A stretch of DNA of 64,000 nt from JAYPHU01 sp038127535 (GTDB taxonomy: Bacteria > Pseudomonadota > Alphaproteobacteria > Rhodospirillales > UBA2165), in contig JAYPHU010000010.1 of assembly GCA_038127535.1 (NCBI GenBank), forward strand, positions 34,518-98,517. Reading direction: 5' to 3'. Position numbers and translations under genes: made by a program. The notes under the pieces are model-generated. The model saw only the letters and a list, made by a program, of their open reading frames with translations. It was not told where the DNA came from and did no database searches. Below are positions 35,800 through 44,903 of this stretch, piece by piece. The number at the start of each line of letters is the position of its first letter. The first letter of the stretch is position 1.

Positions 35800-36827
35800 G
35801 CATCGTGTCGCAGAAGAGATAACGATTCGATATCCTTTTCATTAGCCGTTTCAAAATAAATTTCCTCCAAATAACGCATGGCGACTCCGTTCTTTATTTC
35901 CGGCTGAACGATGTTTTCGCGAAGAAGAAAACTGCGGATTGCGAACTCAGGATCATTGAATCCGAAATGTGCACGAATCGCCGTCGTACCCGAGAATCGA
36001 GCATTGAACTCAAACGGAACGGGGCCGTCCGAACCGACCATTAACTGGATATTGAACGGCCCAACGATGCCGAGGTTTTCGACGCAGTTGCGAACGACCT
36101 CGGATATATTTGGAAAATCACCCACCTCGGCAATCCATGTGTCGCCGCCTCTAAGCGCGCGCCTTGCCGTAAATGGGCCAAATAGCGTGTTATCGGACGC
36201 GACGAAGACACTGCTGGTAAATTCATAGGATAACGCCGGACTTGGCTCGGCGATCATCCTTTGGAGCATTGGGTTCGGCACATGATCAAACAACTGGGAT
36301 AATTCATCCGAAGTCTTTATCAAATGAACATTCCGCGCCGAAGAGCCTGTTCTGGATTTTAGAACAAGCGGGTACCCGAATTCCTTGGCGTCGCCTAGTG
36401 CCTCTTCATGCGAGCGCGGAACAGAAGATTGCGCATGAGGCAGTCCCAAACGCTTCAGATGGCCGACGGTTTTCCACTTGTCATCGGCCAAATCGATTAT
36501 TTCAGGCCCTGATACAACGATTACCGCGCCCGTATCGCGCTCGAGATCCATCCGATGCCGGGAAAAGAATAAAAGATCGTGTTCAGAGCCAATGAGCACG
36601 AGGTCGATGTTTTCACTGCGTAACAATTCGGCAATCTCATTGTACTTCCCATCGATTTCAAGGCGGGGTAATAAAACCGCTGCATCGGTCCAATGAAAGC
36701 CAACGGCGTTGGGCGTGATATCCGCGCCAACGATTTCGAGGTCCAATTTACTCGCTTTCAGGGCCTTGATAATCGCCTGCCCCACGCCACCGCCAACACC
36801 GGTTACGAGTACTCTTAAAGCTGCCAC
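35790..36827 (-). CDS. ATP-grasp ligase-like protein
   Basis: A 345-residue ATP-grasp protein with a Rossmann-like preATP domain (VTGVGGGVGQ, about 8-17), LVLKSRTGSSARNVHL (nucleotide-binding lysine) and PFEFNARFSGTTA (metal-binding Glu/Asn) in the order seen in CarB/PylC-like ligases. Family members activate a carboxylate as an acyl phosphate and join it to an amine or thiol. A free-standing ligase in a glycan locus may attach an amino acid or acyl group to a sugar (inference). GTG start at 36827, preceded by GGAGCGG, overlaps the PHP gene by 13 bases. Confidence 0.78.
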   Translation of the reverse strand: MAALRVLVTGVGGGVGQAIIKALKASKLDLEIVGADITPNAVGFHWTDAAVLLPRLEIDGKYNEIAELLRSENIDLVLIGSEHDLLFFSRHRMDLERDTGAVIVVSGPEIIDLADDKWKTVGHLKRLGLPHAQSSVPRSHEEALGDAKEFGYPLVLKSRTGSSARNVHLIKTSDELSQLFDHVPNPMLQRMIAEPSPALSYEFTSSVFVASDNTLFGPFTARRALRGGDTWIAEVGDFPNISEVVRNCVENLGIVGPFNIQLMVGSDGPVPFEFNARFSGTTAIRAHFGFNDPEFAIRSFLLRENIVQPEIKNGVAMRYLEEIYFETANEKDIESLSLLRHDACL

Positions 36828-37534
36828 GGATTTTCCGCTCCGGTCATGATCCGATGTATTTTACCGACCTCTGCCGTGCTGTGCGCATTCGAGCCAAAGG
36901 ACACTCTCGCTCCCGCACTAAGACACCATTCGAGAAACTTAGATGGTTTCGGGTGGTAGCGAGCATTGATTTCGAATGCGATGTCCGTCTCCGCAGCAAG
37001 TTCAATCACTTCTTTTATCAGGTCGTCGGGCGGAGCAACCCCGAAACGTCGGTAGCTCATGCCAAACGGATGACCGAGCACATCAATCGGGCTATTGCGC
37101 AGAGCGGCGCACATCAATTCGAACTCCATATCGATCGCCAAAGCTGCTGATCTGTTTTTTGTTCCCGCATCGGAATCCGTTTCGCCGGGGAACCGATGGA
37201 CGCTGGCCATGACTTGATCACAACAAGCAAGAATATTATCGGTGGCATCCAACGCTCCGCTTTTATCCAGGATCTTGACTTCCACCCCGACATACGCGCG
37301 ACAAGGGCTCGCAGGAAGGCTGCGAATTTCGTCCGCGAATTTTGGAAACCAACCACCACTGGAACCGCGCGCGTGCTCGCTGAACGCGATTGCTATCATC
37401 CCTGTGAGAACTGCTTGATCGTACATCTCGATCGACGAGTTTTCGCCGTCGGTCCAATTTGTATGCATGTGAAGATCGACCGGCGGAATTTCGGCGTCAT
37501 TCCACAACTCTTCAACGAATCGCGGCGGTTTCAT
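36815..37534 (-). CDS. PHP-domain phosphoesterase-like protein
   Basis: A 239-residue PHP (polymerase and histidinol phosphatase) domain protein. Seen: HMH at 22-24 (first metal pair), SEHARG, MASVHRF, VLGHPFGM and GSNAHS, the metal-ligand motifs in their usual order. PHP proteins hydrolyse phosphate esters. Its position between an ATP-grasp ligase and a methyltransferase, all overlapping, suggests removal of a phosphate from an intermediate or a protein-linked group (inference). Substrate unknown. Confidence 0.8.
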   Translation of the reverse strand: MKPPRFVEELWNDAEIPPVDLHMHTNWTDGENSSIEMYDQAVLTGMIAIAFSEHARGSSGGWFPKFADEIRSLPASPCRAYVGVEVKILDKSGALDATDNILACCDQVMASVHRFPGETDSDAGTKNRSAALAIDMEFELMCAALRNSPIDVLGHPFGMSYRRFGVAPPDDLIKEVIELAAETDIAFEINARYHPKPSKFLEWCLSAGARVSFGSNAHSTAEVGKIHRIMTGAENPWQL

Positions 37535-38691
37535 TGGATCAAACGTTCGAACAAGGGTACGAATACGTCGCCGGACAACCCGTATTTCGTTCTTCCGTCT
37601 GCGACGATCTCGCCGAAATAGGTCATCGCCGAAACAAAAATGACGGATACCTGTTTGTAGGACTCATCGCTGCAATGGCGGATCGGTTGAAGCGCCGCAG
37701 GCAGATATTTTCCTTTTTTGGAAATATCGCCATCAAAACATATGATGCGGTCCGAGTGGATATTAGTGGAATGCAAAAAGGAATTCAGGCCATTTGTAGC
37801 GCCGTGGAAACCAACCAGCTTGCCGCGTTCAAGGTGGCTAATTACCAGTTCTTGGCCGCGGGCCACAGAGTCTCTAAAAGCATTGCCAGCTTTCACCAGA
37901 CTACCTGTTTCACGTATTTTATGTAGCTTTTGTGCGGGTAAATCGGTTTTCTCGGCAGCAATCCAAAGGCTGTCTTCGTGAGAGTCAAATGCGACCGGCT
38001 CCAAACCCGCAGACCGCAAAAGGTTCAGTGCAGATTCCCTATCGAAATAAGAAAGATGTTCATGCGATACCACGTTCAGATCACCGGACTCGAATTGTCG
38101 CTCCGTGTCCGGAAATGACAATATTGCTCGCCCCCCTTGCCGGAGCGACCTGTGGATCTCCGTCAGAAACGAATAGGGATCGTCCACATGTTCAAGGCAA
38201 TTGAACGATAGAACCCGGTCGAATGTCCTTTGCGAAAGCTGGCGCGAAGGAAAGTAATCGGTGATGATTTCAATCTCCTGATCCGAGCACTTTCTCAATG
38301 CAGGATCGATGACGACCGGTTTTGCGGTTTCAAATTCGTGCGCTATCTCCGCTGACACAAGTCCGGAGCCTCCACCAATTTCCAGAACGCCGGCCCCCGC
38401 ACAGAAATCACCATTCTCCAAGATAAATTTGATCTGCGTGCGGCCGAGGCGATTGGCCCAGTCAGACAATCCCGGAGGTAGCGTAAAATGGACATAACTC
38501 TCGTTTCCGTATGCCTCAACGATTTCTCGGCGCGTTTCTATCGGCGTGGTTTGCCGAAAATAACCCATAGAATCTTGGCCAAGACTGAGCGGCAACAGCG
38601 GCCCCATCCCTGGTGACTCCTGCGGGCCGTGCCAAACAGGCAGCGACGGAAAACGGATTTCAGCTCCACAAATTTCCAAAAAGTCCTTCAT
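37531..38691 (-). CDS. SAM-dependent C-methyltransferase-like protein with C-terminal Rossmann domain
   Basis: A 386-residue methyltransferase. Seen: SAM motif VLEIGGGSG (102-110), FNCLEHVDDPYSFL near 176-189, and a C-terminal part (LVGFHGATNGLNSFL; IICFDGDISKKGKY) resembling the second domain of sugar C-methyltransferases such as TylC3/NovU-type proteins. It lacks an obvious N-terminal zinc-binding domain, which many of those have. Four-base overlaps join it to the PHP and radical SAM genes. Confidence 0.75.
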   Translation of the reverse strand: MKDFLEICGAEIRFPSLPVWHGPQESPGMGPLLPLSLGQDSMGYFRQTTPIETRREIVEAYGNESYVHFTLPPGLSDWANRLGRTQIKFILENGDFCAGAGVLEIGGGSGLVSAEIAHEFETAKPVVIDPALRKCSDQEIEIITDYFPSRQLSQRTFDRVLSFNCLEHVDDPYSFLTEIHRSLRQGGRAILSFPDTERQFESGDLNVVSHEHLSYFDRESALNLLRSAGLEPVAFDSHEDSLWIAAEKTDLPAQKLHKIRETGSLVKAGNAFRDSVARGQELVISHLERGKLVGFHGATNGLNSFLHSTNIHSDRIICFDGDISKKGKYLPAALQPIRHCSDESYKQVSVIFVSAMTYFGEIVADGRTKYGLSGDVFVPLFERLIQ

Positions 38692-40748
38692 TCAGCGAAT
38701 TCTTTTGAATTTGTGGGGCGTACTTTATAGAAGAAGAAATCCGCGCTAATTTCTTCGGACATTTTTCGAAGGGTGAACCCTTTTTTTTCCGAAGAGAACT
38801 GTTCCCGTTGGCGTTCAATTGCAGTGCGCTGCTGTTCCGGCAGAAAGAACTCGTAATCGTACCGGTCGCTCGAGCTAAGCTGCGCAGGCCGGCCTTTGTA
38901 CCCGCTTTGTCTCCATGCCAGCAGATCGTAGTGAAAACTTTTACGCTTCACTTCAACGAGATCGTCCTGACCGGTTAATTCAATCCGCGTCTCGGCACCG
39001 AAGGATAGCACTTCATCGCAAAGAGCCAAAAATTCTTCGGCTTCATCCAAGCCATGATCCGCTGCCAACTCCTTGGCAACATTTAGCAAAAGCGCATTGA
39101 AGGCCTCGTAATGCTGCAAAAGTATTTCGTAGGTGTATTGATAATTGAGCTTTCCGTATTGCCCGCTACGCAACCGCTCGAGATTGTCGGGTATCTCCCA
39201 ATAATCCGCCAGCGCTCCCATGGTCGGAAAGTTTTCCAGGTCGTGATCTGCCCGAAACCGTTCGTAAAGTCTCCCGATTTCTCCGTCGCTTGATTTAGCC
39301 GCCTCGGAAATTTTTAAAATAACATCGACGGGATGAATGCCCGCTTGATAGAAAAGATGCAAATAGTCGTAATACCATTTTCGACCCCACATCATTTGAA
39401 TCAGAAAGTGAACAAAGCGGAAACCGCGCAACTCATCGACAGGCATCGAAGATGTTTCTAAAACAACCTCCTGTCCCTCGAAAATAGCCCTATTCTCGTA
39501 AACGCCGAACGCATTGTCGTGCAATCGCCAACCTGTCCGCAGGAAATACTTCTCCCGCGACTCTTCGGAATCCATTTCGGTTCCCGGAAGGAGGTGGAGG
39601 TTGTAGTTAAATACTTCGGCTCCGACATCGATCATGCGCCGGATGCTGTCCAAATGGGTTTCACTGGTTTCGTTAGGCAACCCAAGAATTAGCTCGGTAA
39701 ATAAGGATGCTCCCGCACCTTCGGACTGCAACGCTTTAGTCATCTCGACCACATCTTCGAGTTTAAGATTTCGCCTCTTGATGGCTTCGAGCACTTGGGG
39801 ATTGAGCGATTGCATGGAAGCCCCCACTTCGCCGATATCGCCCAAGGCGCGGGCGACGCGCAATACCCGGTCGGGTCGGCTCTTATTCCATTGAGCGGAA
39901 ACATGACTAGGATAGCCGTACCTTTTCTGACAATCGCGCAGATTTTCAGCAATCGATCGGTCGCGGTCCAAGATCGAAAAATTTGCGTCTGCGATAAATA
40001 GGTTCATCGATTTCTTGCAATTACGTCCCAGGTACTCAATTTCATCGAAAACCCGCTGATCGGAGAACCGCGCAAGCTTTCCCGTACCAATACCCCATGC
40101 GCAAAACGTACACCGGTAGGGGCACGAGCGGTTTGTTTCCAGGATTGGCACGAACGGCTCATCAAAGAATTCATCCATTGAGCCGTTGAGGTAAGGCGAC
40201 GGAATTTCGTCGAGATCCCGGATCACGTCCAATTCAGAGCCAATATGAATTCGATTATGACCCTGGAGATCATTAATCAATGCGCCGTCCAACACATCCG
40301 ATACGAAACGCTTGCGGTCGCCATTTAGCGAAAGGAAGCGTTCCACCAAGGAAGCAAATCCGCGTTCGCCTTGATTGACGACGTAAGCGTCACAAGCCGA
40401 CGAAGCGGAAAAAAATTTTCGCGCCGCCTCATCATTAGCGTTGGCGCTGGTAAAATTCGGCCCACCACCGACGCACAAAGCGTTCGGAACTTCCTGACGA
40501 GTGATGTCAAAAACCAACGCATTGAGATTTGCGTTCCAAACGTAATGGGACAGCCCAACGACATCGGGTTTTTCGCGCTTGATGGCGTCGATCATCTGTT
40601 GGGGACGCTTAAACAGACGAAATTCAAGGTCTTCGGCGACCATTTTGTCCGTGTAGGCAGCGATGTAGCCAACATTGAGCGGAAAGGTCCAAAGACTGAC
40701 CTTCTCCCAATCATGCACCAGATCAGCGAGAAAAATCTTAAGGCTCAT
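38688..40748 (-). CDS. B12-binding-type radical SAM protein, large
   Basis: A 686-residue protein with a cobalamin-binding-like N-terminal domain (about 1-150; FPLNVGYIAAY, LCVGGGPNF), radical SAM cysteines C209, C213 and C216 (CPYRCTFC), and a long C-terminal extension. Family members often do methyl transfer or radical rearrangements. It is coupled by overlap to the methyltransferase and preceded by 334 bases without a gene, so it may head a transcription unit including the methyltransferase, PHP, ATP-grasp and SDR genes (inference). Confidence 0.78.
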   Translation of the reverse strand: MSLKIFLADLVHDWEKVSLWTFPLNVGYIAAYTDKMVAEDLEFRLFKRPQQMIDAIKREKPDVVGLSHYVWNANLNALVFDITRQEVPNALCVGGGPNFTSANANDEAARKFFSASSACDAYVVNQGERGFASLVERFLSLNGDRKRFVSDVLDGALINDLQGHNRIHIGSELDVIRDLDEIPSPYLNGSMDEFFDEPFVPILETNRSCPYRCTFCAWGIGTGKLARFSDQRVFDEIEYLGRNCKKSMNLFIADANFSILDRDRSIAENLRDCQKRYGYPSHVSAQWNKSRPDRVLRVARALGDIGEVGASMQSLNPQVLEAIKRRNLKLEDVVEMTKALQSEGAGASLFTELILGLPNETSETHLDSIRRMIDVGAEVFNYNLHLLPGTEMDSEESREKYFLRTGWRLHDNAFGVYENRAIFEGQEVVLETSSMPVDELRGFRFVHFLIQMMWGRKWYYDYLHLFYQAGIHPVDVILKISEAAKSSDGEIGRLYERFRADHDLENFPTMGALADYWEIPDNLERLRSGQYGKLNYQYTYEILLQHYEAFNALLLNVAKELAADHGLDEAEEFLALCDEVLSFGAETRIELTGQDDLVEVKRKSFHYDLLAWRQSGYKGRPAQLSSSDRYDYEFFLPEQQRTAIERQREQFSSEKKGFTLRKMSEEISADFFFYKVRPTNSKEFAE

Positions 40749-41082
40749 TCGAAATCGCGGCTAAGACGGCTGGAACAATCAATGACAACAAGTTTGGAAA
40801 AATCGTCGCACTCGGCAGGGGCAAAAATCGCTTTATTCAAGCCCCGCGAAATGGTGCAGCTCAATATTATCGTTCGGAAACCCAATCGGATTTACCCAAG
40901 CTACCGCAGGCCGGGTGAAAAGACACGACCAAGCGTTCATCACCTGAACAGTAACGCTTGGCGCAAAAAAAGCAAGGAAAATTAAGCCCAAAACGCCATA
41001 TATTTAAAACCGCCACTATATTTCTTAGTGGCCGATGTTGTTGCTATGTTCACGGCGCCTTACCGCAAAAATTTAGCCAAAC
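40749..41082. other. Non-coding gap of 334 bases
   Basis: No convincing gene on either strand. It holds the inverted repeat at 41012-41032 described separately; the remaining bases are a moderately AT-rich spacer that could carry a promoter for the radical SAM gene to its left, although I cannot pick out a clear -35/-10 pair. Confidence 0.6.
41012..41032 (-). terminator. Possible intrinsic terminator-like inverted repeat
   Basis: GCCACTA, a 7-base loop, then TAGTGGC (41012-41018 and 41026-41032) form a perfect 7-bp stem about 50 bases downstream of the stop of the LegC-like gene. On the minus strand it is followed by GGTTTT, a weak U tract, so it may cause only partial termination. Confidence 0.35.
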
Positions 41083-42240
41083 TTATTGGTCAGCTAAACG
41101 GGGGCTGGAAGGCAAACAAATCAACTGGTTATACAACAATTCAGTCATTCTCAGATCAGCCCGAGGTGCATCCTTGTAAGCGTCCAACAAGTGAATTGGA
41201 CGCCACAAGGGGCGGCTCATGAAACCGGCATCATTAAGTTCCTGCAATAATATGTCTCGAAAAGACGCCGATTCTGAACTGAGACGGACCGTGTTCAGCC
41301 AATAATTACTGAGGCATTCCGGTGGCTCGGATATAAATACTGCTGAACTAAGGCCATCAAACGCTTGACGATAGTACTGAGCAAGCAGGCGTTTTCGCGC
41401 CACGAAATCGCTCAGATTCTCCAGCTGACCGCAACCGAGCGCCGCGTTCAAGTTCGGCATTCGGTAGTTATATCCTATTCCGTCGTGGATGAATTCCCAG
41501 CGATGGGCAATTTTCGCATTTGTCGTGAGGTGCCGGGCCCGTTCCGCTATACGATCATTCGACGTTACTATTGCGCCACCGCCACCTGTAGTGACAATTT
41601 TGTTTCCGTTGAAACTGAATACCGAGACGAGCCCATCATTCCCAGTGTGGCGCCCATGATAATAAGACCCAAGAGATTCTGTTGCATCTTCGATCAAGAT
41701 GATTCCGTAACGCCTGCAGACCTCGGCAAGCGCATCCAGTTGCGCCGGATGGCCGAATACATGAACGCAAATAAGCGCCTTGATCGATCGGCCCGTCTTT
41801 GAGTTAACCAGTTTACCGTTTGAATCCCTGTCATAATTACTTAAATGCTGATCAAGCTTAACCGGATCGATTCCGAACGTGTATTGCTCGGCATCAACAA
41901 AATGAGGCACGGCGCCGGCGTGGGCAACCGCGTTTGCGGTAGCAACGAATGTCAAAGATGGAATGACGACCTCGTCACCCCGCCCGACACCGGACGTCGT
42001 TAACGCGGCATGAAGTCCAGCTGTTCCCGAGGAAACAGCAATCGCATGTTTTGTTCCGATGATCTCGCACAGCATGCCTTCAAAGCGATTTACATATGAA
42101 CCGGCAGTAGACACCCATTCCGTATCCAAACACTCCTTCACATAGGCCCATTCGTTTCCGGTAATCTCGGGCGCATGCAATGGCGCCCCGTCCTTTACGA
42201 CAGAACGTACGGCTGCGACAATCCGTTCGACTTCTTTCAT
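41083..42240 (-). CDS. legC: DegT/DnrJ/EryC1 sugar aminotransferase (LegC-like)
   Basis: A 385-residue PLP aminotransferase that adds an amino group to a keto-sugar nucleotide. Seen: SSGTAGLHAAL (70-80), Asp185 in IEDATESLG, and Schiff-base Lys214 in SFNGNKIVTTGGGG, the family order. In the legionaminate pathway LegC aminates C4 of a UDP- or GDP-4-keto sugar; the GTTGGGGA segment and length match that subgroup. Other subgroup members also act in such loci, so LegC is a likely, not certain, assignment. It overlaps the methyltransferase gene by 4 bases. Confidence 0.78.
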   Translation of the reverse strand: MKEVERIVAAVRSVVKDGAPLHAPEITGNEWAYVKECLDTEWVSTAGSYVNRFEGMLCEIIGTKHAIAVSSGTAGLHAALTTSGVGRGDEVVIPSLTFVATANAVAHAGAVPHFVDAEQYTFGIDPVKLDQHLSNYDRDSNGKLVNSKTGRSIKALICVHVFGHPAQLDALAEVCRRYGIILIEDATESLGSYYHGRHTGNDGLVSVFSFNGNKIVTTGGGGAIVTSNDRIAERARHLTTNAKIAHRWEFIHDGIGYNYRMPNLNAALGCGQLENLSDFVARKRLLAQYYRQAFDGLSSAVFISEPPECLSNYWLNTVRLSSESASFRDILLQELNDAGFMSRPLWRPIHLLDAYKDAPRADLRMTELLYNQLICLPSSPRLADQ

Positions 42241-43076
42241 TTCACTGCTTCAACGTACAGCGATTTGTCAGGATAAGTGGTATCCAATCCCAACATTCTT
42301 TTTATTTCGAAAAAATCGCCCGTCGTCAGCCAGCCGCCCTCACCCTTAAGTTCGTTAAACCGGCTGGCCTGCGGAGACGAACGATAGACATTCGTGAATC
42401 CGGCATCCTGCAACATTTGTTCGAGTTTTTGATAATTAAACCAGTTGATGTGGTAACCGCCTTTCTCTTGTTGCACGGCACGAGATGCGTCGAGCGTGTA
42501 GCGATCGGCAAAATCTTCGGGCGAGAGTTGAGAGAATTCCCGCCGTATTTCCTCCGCCGACACCGAATCAAGCATGGCTGTCGCGATCTGTTCGACGACC
42601 GCCTGTTCTATTGTCAAATCTCGCGCGGACGCAGCTAAAAAATAGGATAAATCGTTGCGGTCCGCAGCATCCCGAATCAAGTCGTAGTCCGGCATATTTA
42701 GGCGCACTGCGCCACCTGGCCGAAGACAGCGATAGATTTCCATCAAAATGCTTGGGCAGTTTTCCTGAGGTATATGTTCCAAGGTATGAGACGAGTAAAA
42801 AAAATCGACACTATTGTCGTCAAATGGAAAGTGGCTTAGCGCCATCATATCGACATCGATATCGATGTAACGGCGCTGGAATGGGTAATAAGAGGAAACG
42901 TGATCCAATACTTTCCAATGTGGCCGAAAAAATAATCCTCCACCGATATTTACCATAAGACGTGCGCGTTCTCGTGATGGAAACAGCATCGCGTGTATTC
43001 GTTTGCGGACGAGAAGAAGTCGAGTGAGAATCTGGAATTTGGCGATCAGGAATAATCGTTGCGCTAATGTGTTCAT
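42237..43076 (-). CDS. Class I SAM-dependent methyltransferase
   Basis: A 279-residue protein with a methyltransferase type 11-like core: VNIGGGLF near 45 (SAM motif, slightly altered), YIDIDVDMMAL, FPFDDNSVDFFYSSHTLEHI near 88-108 and LRPGGAVRLNMPDYDLI near 125-141. No clear substrate. The ATG at 43076 shares one base with the stop of the epimerase gene, so I prefer it to the GTG one codon earlier. Possibly an O-methyltransferase of the glycan (inference). Confidence 0.78.
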   Translation of the reverse strand: MNTLAQRLFLIAKFQILTRLLLVRKRIHAMLFPSRERARLMVNIGGGLFFRPHWKVLDHVSSYYPFQRRYIDIDVDMMALSHFPFDDNSVDFFYSSHTLEHIPQENCPSILMEIYRCLRPGGAVRLNMPDYDLIRDAADRNDLSYFLAASARDLTIEQAVVEQIATAMLDSVSAEEIRREFSQLSPEDFADRYTLDASRAVQQEKGGYHINWFNYQKLEQMLQDAGFTNVYRSSPQASRFNELKGEGGWLTTGDFFEIKRMLGLDTTYPDKSLYVEAVK

Positions 43077-44116
43077 CACTGATTCGAGTCGAGTGGATAA
43101 TCGATATCATAATTGCCGAAGAACCGGGGTGGAGATTGAATGTCGCGAAACAGGCCTTGATCCATTGCCTTGATCAACTCCCCAACTCCATCTTCAACGC
43201 TAACGGCCGGAACGAAACCTATCTTTTCCCGGATTTTTGAAAAGTCGACTCGATAGTTCCGCGGATCAGAACCTTTCTCCTGGAAACAAACTTTCCCACG
43301 TTGCAGCCGGTCGGTGATCGTATCCACGATCATCCGTTTCGTAAAATTATTAATGTCGCCACCGGCATTGAAAACGTCAAAGGCAACATCATCAACGTCA
43401 GCTTCAAGAACCATTTGCACAGCACGGGCAAAATCTCGGACGTGACAATAAGGCCTCCAAGTATCCGGATCATAAACCAGAAGCTCCCTCCCCAGGTAAA
43501 GTTCGCGGGTAAACTCACTCACCGTTAGATCAAATCGCATGCGGGGGCTCAAACCGAAGGCTGTTGCGAAACGCAAAATCGTCGGAATGAAACCTGAATC
43601 TCGCGGAAGCTGCAAAATCTTTCGTTCGATATTTACTTTTGCGACGGCATACGCGGACAACGGATTTAACTCGAAATCTTCGCTAGCAAGTTCATCCGTT
43701 TCGATCAGACCATAATTGGAACAGGTAGAAACATATATTACCCGGCCCAGCCTACGGTCGGACAGTAGATCGAACGTTTGATCATAGGCTCGGTCATTAA
43801 TCCACTCGGACTGTTCCGGAAATTTTCGCGTTATTGGATCACCTACCAAACCGGCCAAAAATACGATATCGGTTATGCCATCCAGAGCGGCGATCATTTG
43901 ATCCGAATTTGCAATATCTCCATAGCAAAATTCAAACCCTGGCTGGTTATAAAAAATTGGAACGACGGTCTGATTGTCGTAAATAAGCCGGTCAAACATG
44001 CGTACTTGGTAACCGGCTCGAATCAGGTGGTCGGCCATTATTGTTCCAATGTAACCGGCGCCTCCGACAAGAAGCAATTTTCGTTCGCAACAAGTTATGC
44101 TTGAATTATTGGACAA
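43076..44116 (-). CDS. NAD-dependent epimerase/dehydratase (extended SDR)
   Basis: A 346-residue extended SDR. Seen: GGAGYIG (18-24), STCSNYG with Ser133, and catalytic Tyr156/Lys160 (YAVAK); a C-terminal nucleotide-sugar domain (RPYCHVRDFARAV, FNAGGDINNFTK). It acts on a nucleotide sugar, as an epimerase or reductase. The TTG start at 44116 has GAGAAAGG about nine bases upstream. First gene after the antiterminator leader. Confidence 0.8.
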   Translation of the reverse strand: MSNNSSITCCERKLLLVGGAGYIGTIMADHLIRAGYQVRMFDRLIYDNQTVVPIFYNQPGFEFCYGDIANSDQMIAALDGITDIVFLAGLVGDPITRKFPEQSEWINDRAYDQTFDLLSDRRLGRVIYVSTCSNYGLIETDELASEDFELNPLSAYAVAKVNIERKILQLPRDSGFIPTILRFATAFGLSPRMRFDLTVSEFTRELYLGRELLVYDPDTWRPYCHVRDFARAVQMVLEADVDDVAFDVFNAGGDINNFTKRMIVDTITDRLQRGKVCFQEKGSDPRNYRVDFSKIREKIGFVPAVSVEDGVGELIKAMDQGLFRDIQSPPRFFGNYDIDYPLDSNQ

Positions 44117-44397
44117 AAAATTTGGCCTTTCTCAAATTTTAGGACTTAATCTAGCGTACGCGCTTCTTGCGCAAGCCCGCCATGCTGGTTATTGGTTCAA
44201 AGTTACTCGCTCCCGACGATCCGAATGCCACGGCACTCTGCCCTTCCTGATTAGCGGCAAGCACCCAACCGACTCCAGTCGAAAGAAATGCGTAATTCGG
44301 CCCCTCTAGAATATCGCAGCGATGATTTTACAGGAAAGATCCCCCGCGCTCTGAGTTACCAAGAAATCGGGCCACCACGCAGGTCATCGATTAGTTG
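44117..44397. other. 281-base leader between the antiterminator gene and the epimerase gene
   Basis: No gene with a credible start. On the minus strand it carries GGCGGGCTTGC (44171-44181), beginning like the RfaH ops consensus GGCGGTAG, next to the 10-base palindrome CTTGCGCAAG (44166-44175) and the palindrome GCGTACGC (44154-44161). This could be a recruitment or pausing site for the RfaH/NusG-like protein encoded just upstream (inference, weak). Confidence 0.3.
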
Positions 44398-44901
44398 TCA
44401 TAGACAAGCGACGACGTTTTCGCTGTGTGTCGTAACTCGAGTTTGGCGGCCTAAAATATTCAACAATATAACAACGCGGTCTTCGTCACATTCGCTTTCA
44501 AAAACTCCAAATTGGTCAGCCAATGAGCCATTGAGAATTCGCACTTGGTCACCTGGGCTCCGTGGCAAAAAGCGATCGAGGCGGATGACACCGGAACTGT
44601 CCTCATGTAGTTTAATATCATCGATAAGGTCTTCCGGAATTGGAGCGGGCCCATGGTTATGACAAACGATGTGACTTACTCCGAATGTAGAATTGATGGC
44701 TCTCCAATTGGAACCAAAAATATCGATTTTTACAAATAGGTATCGGGGAAACAAAGGCGCTTTAACTTTCTCAACACGCCGGGCATGGCGGCGCATTTTG
44801 AAATAACGAGGCAGGTAGACCTCAATATTTTGGCTCATCAAATTGTAGTTCGCCTTCGTCTCACTGCGAGGTTTTGTATGAACGGCATACCAATTCTTCA
44901 T
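44398..44901 (-). CDS. RfaH/NusG-like transcription antiterminator
   Basis: A 167-residue NusG paralogue. Seen: N-terminal NGN domain (KNWYAVHTKPRSE at 2-14; FPRYLFVKIDI near 52) and a C-terminal KOW-like domain (PRSPGDQVRILNG near 112-124). NusG paralogues such as RfaH and UpxY attach to RNA polymerase at a leader site and let it read through long polysaccharide operons. Its position directly upstream of the nonulosonic acid genes with only 2 bases to the MarR gene makes regulation of this locus very likely. Confidence 0.87.
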   Translation of the reverse strand: MKNWYAVHTKPRSETKANYNLMSQNIEVYLPRYFKMRRHARRVEKVKAPLFPRYLFVKIDIFGSNWRAINSTFGVSHIVCHNHGPAPIPEDLIDDIKLHEDSSGVIRLDRFLPRSPGDQVRILNGSLADQFGVFESECDEDRVVILLNILGRQTRVTTHSENVVACL

Positions 44902-44903
44902 TA

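Noticed and set aside
44151..44330. Minus-strand frame of about 56 codons ending at 44151
   Set aside because: It reads smoothly but has no plausible start codon at its upstream end and no ribosome-binding site; expected by chance in a 281-base gap.
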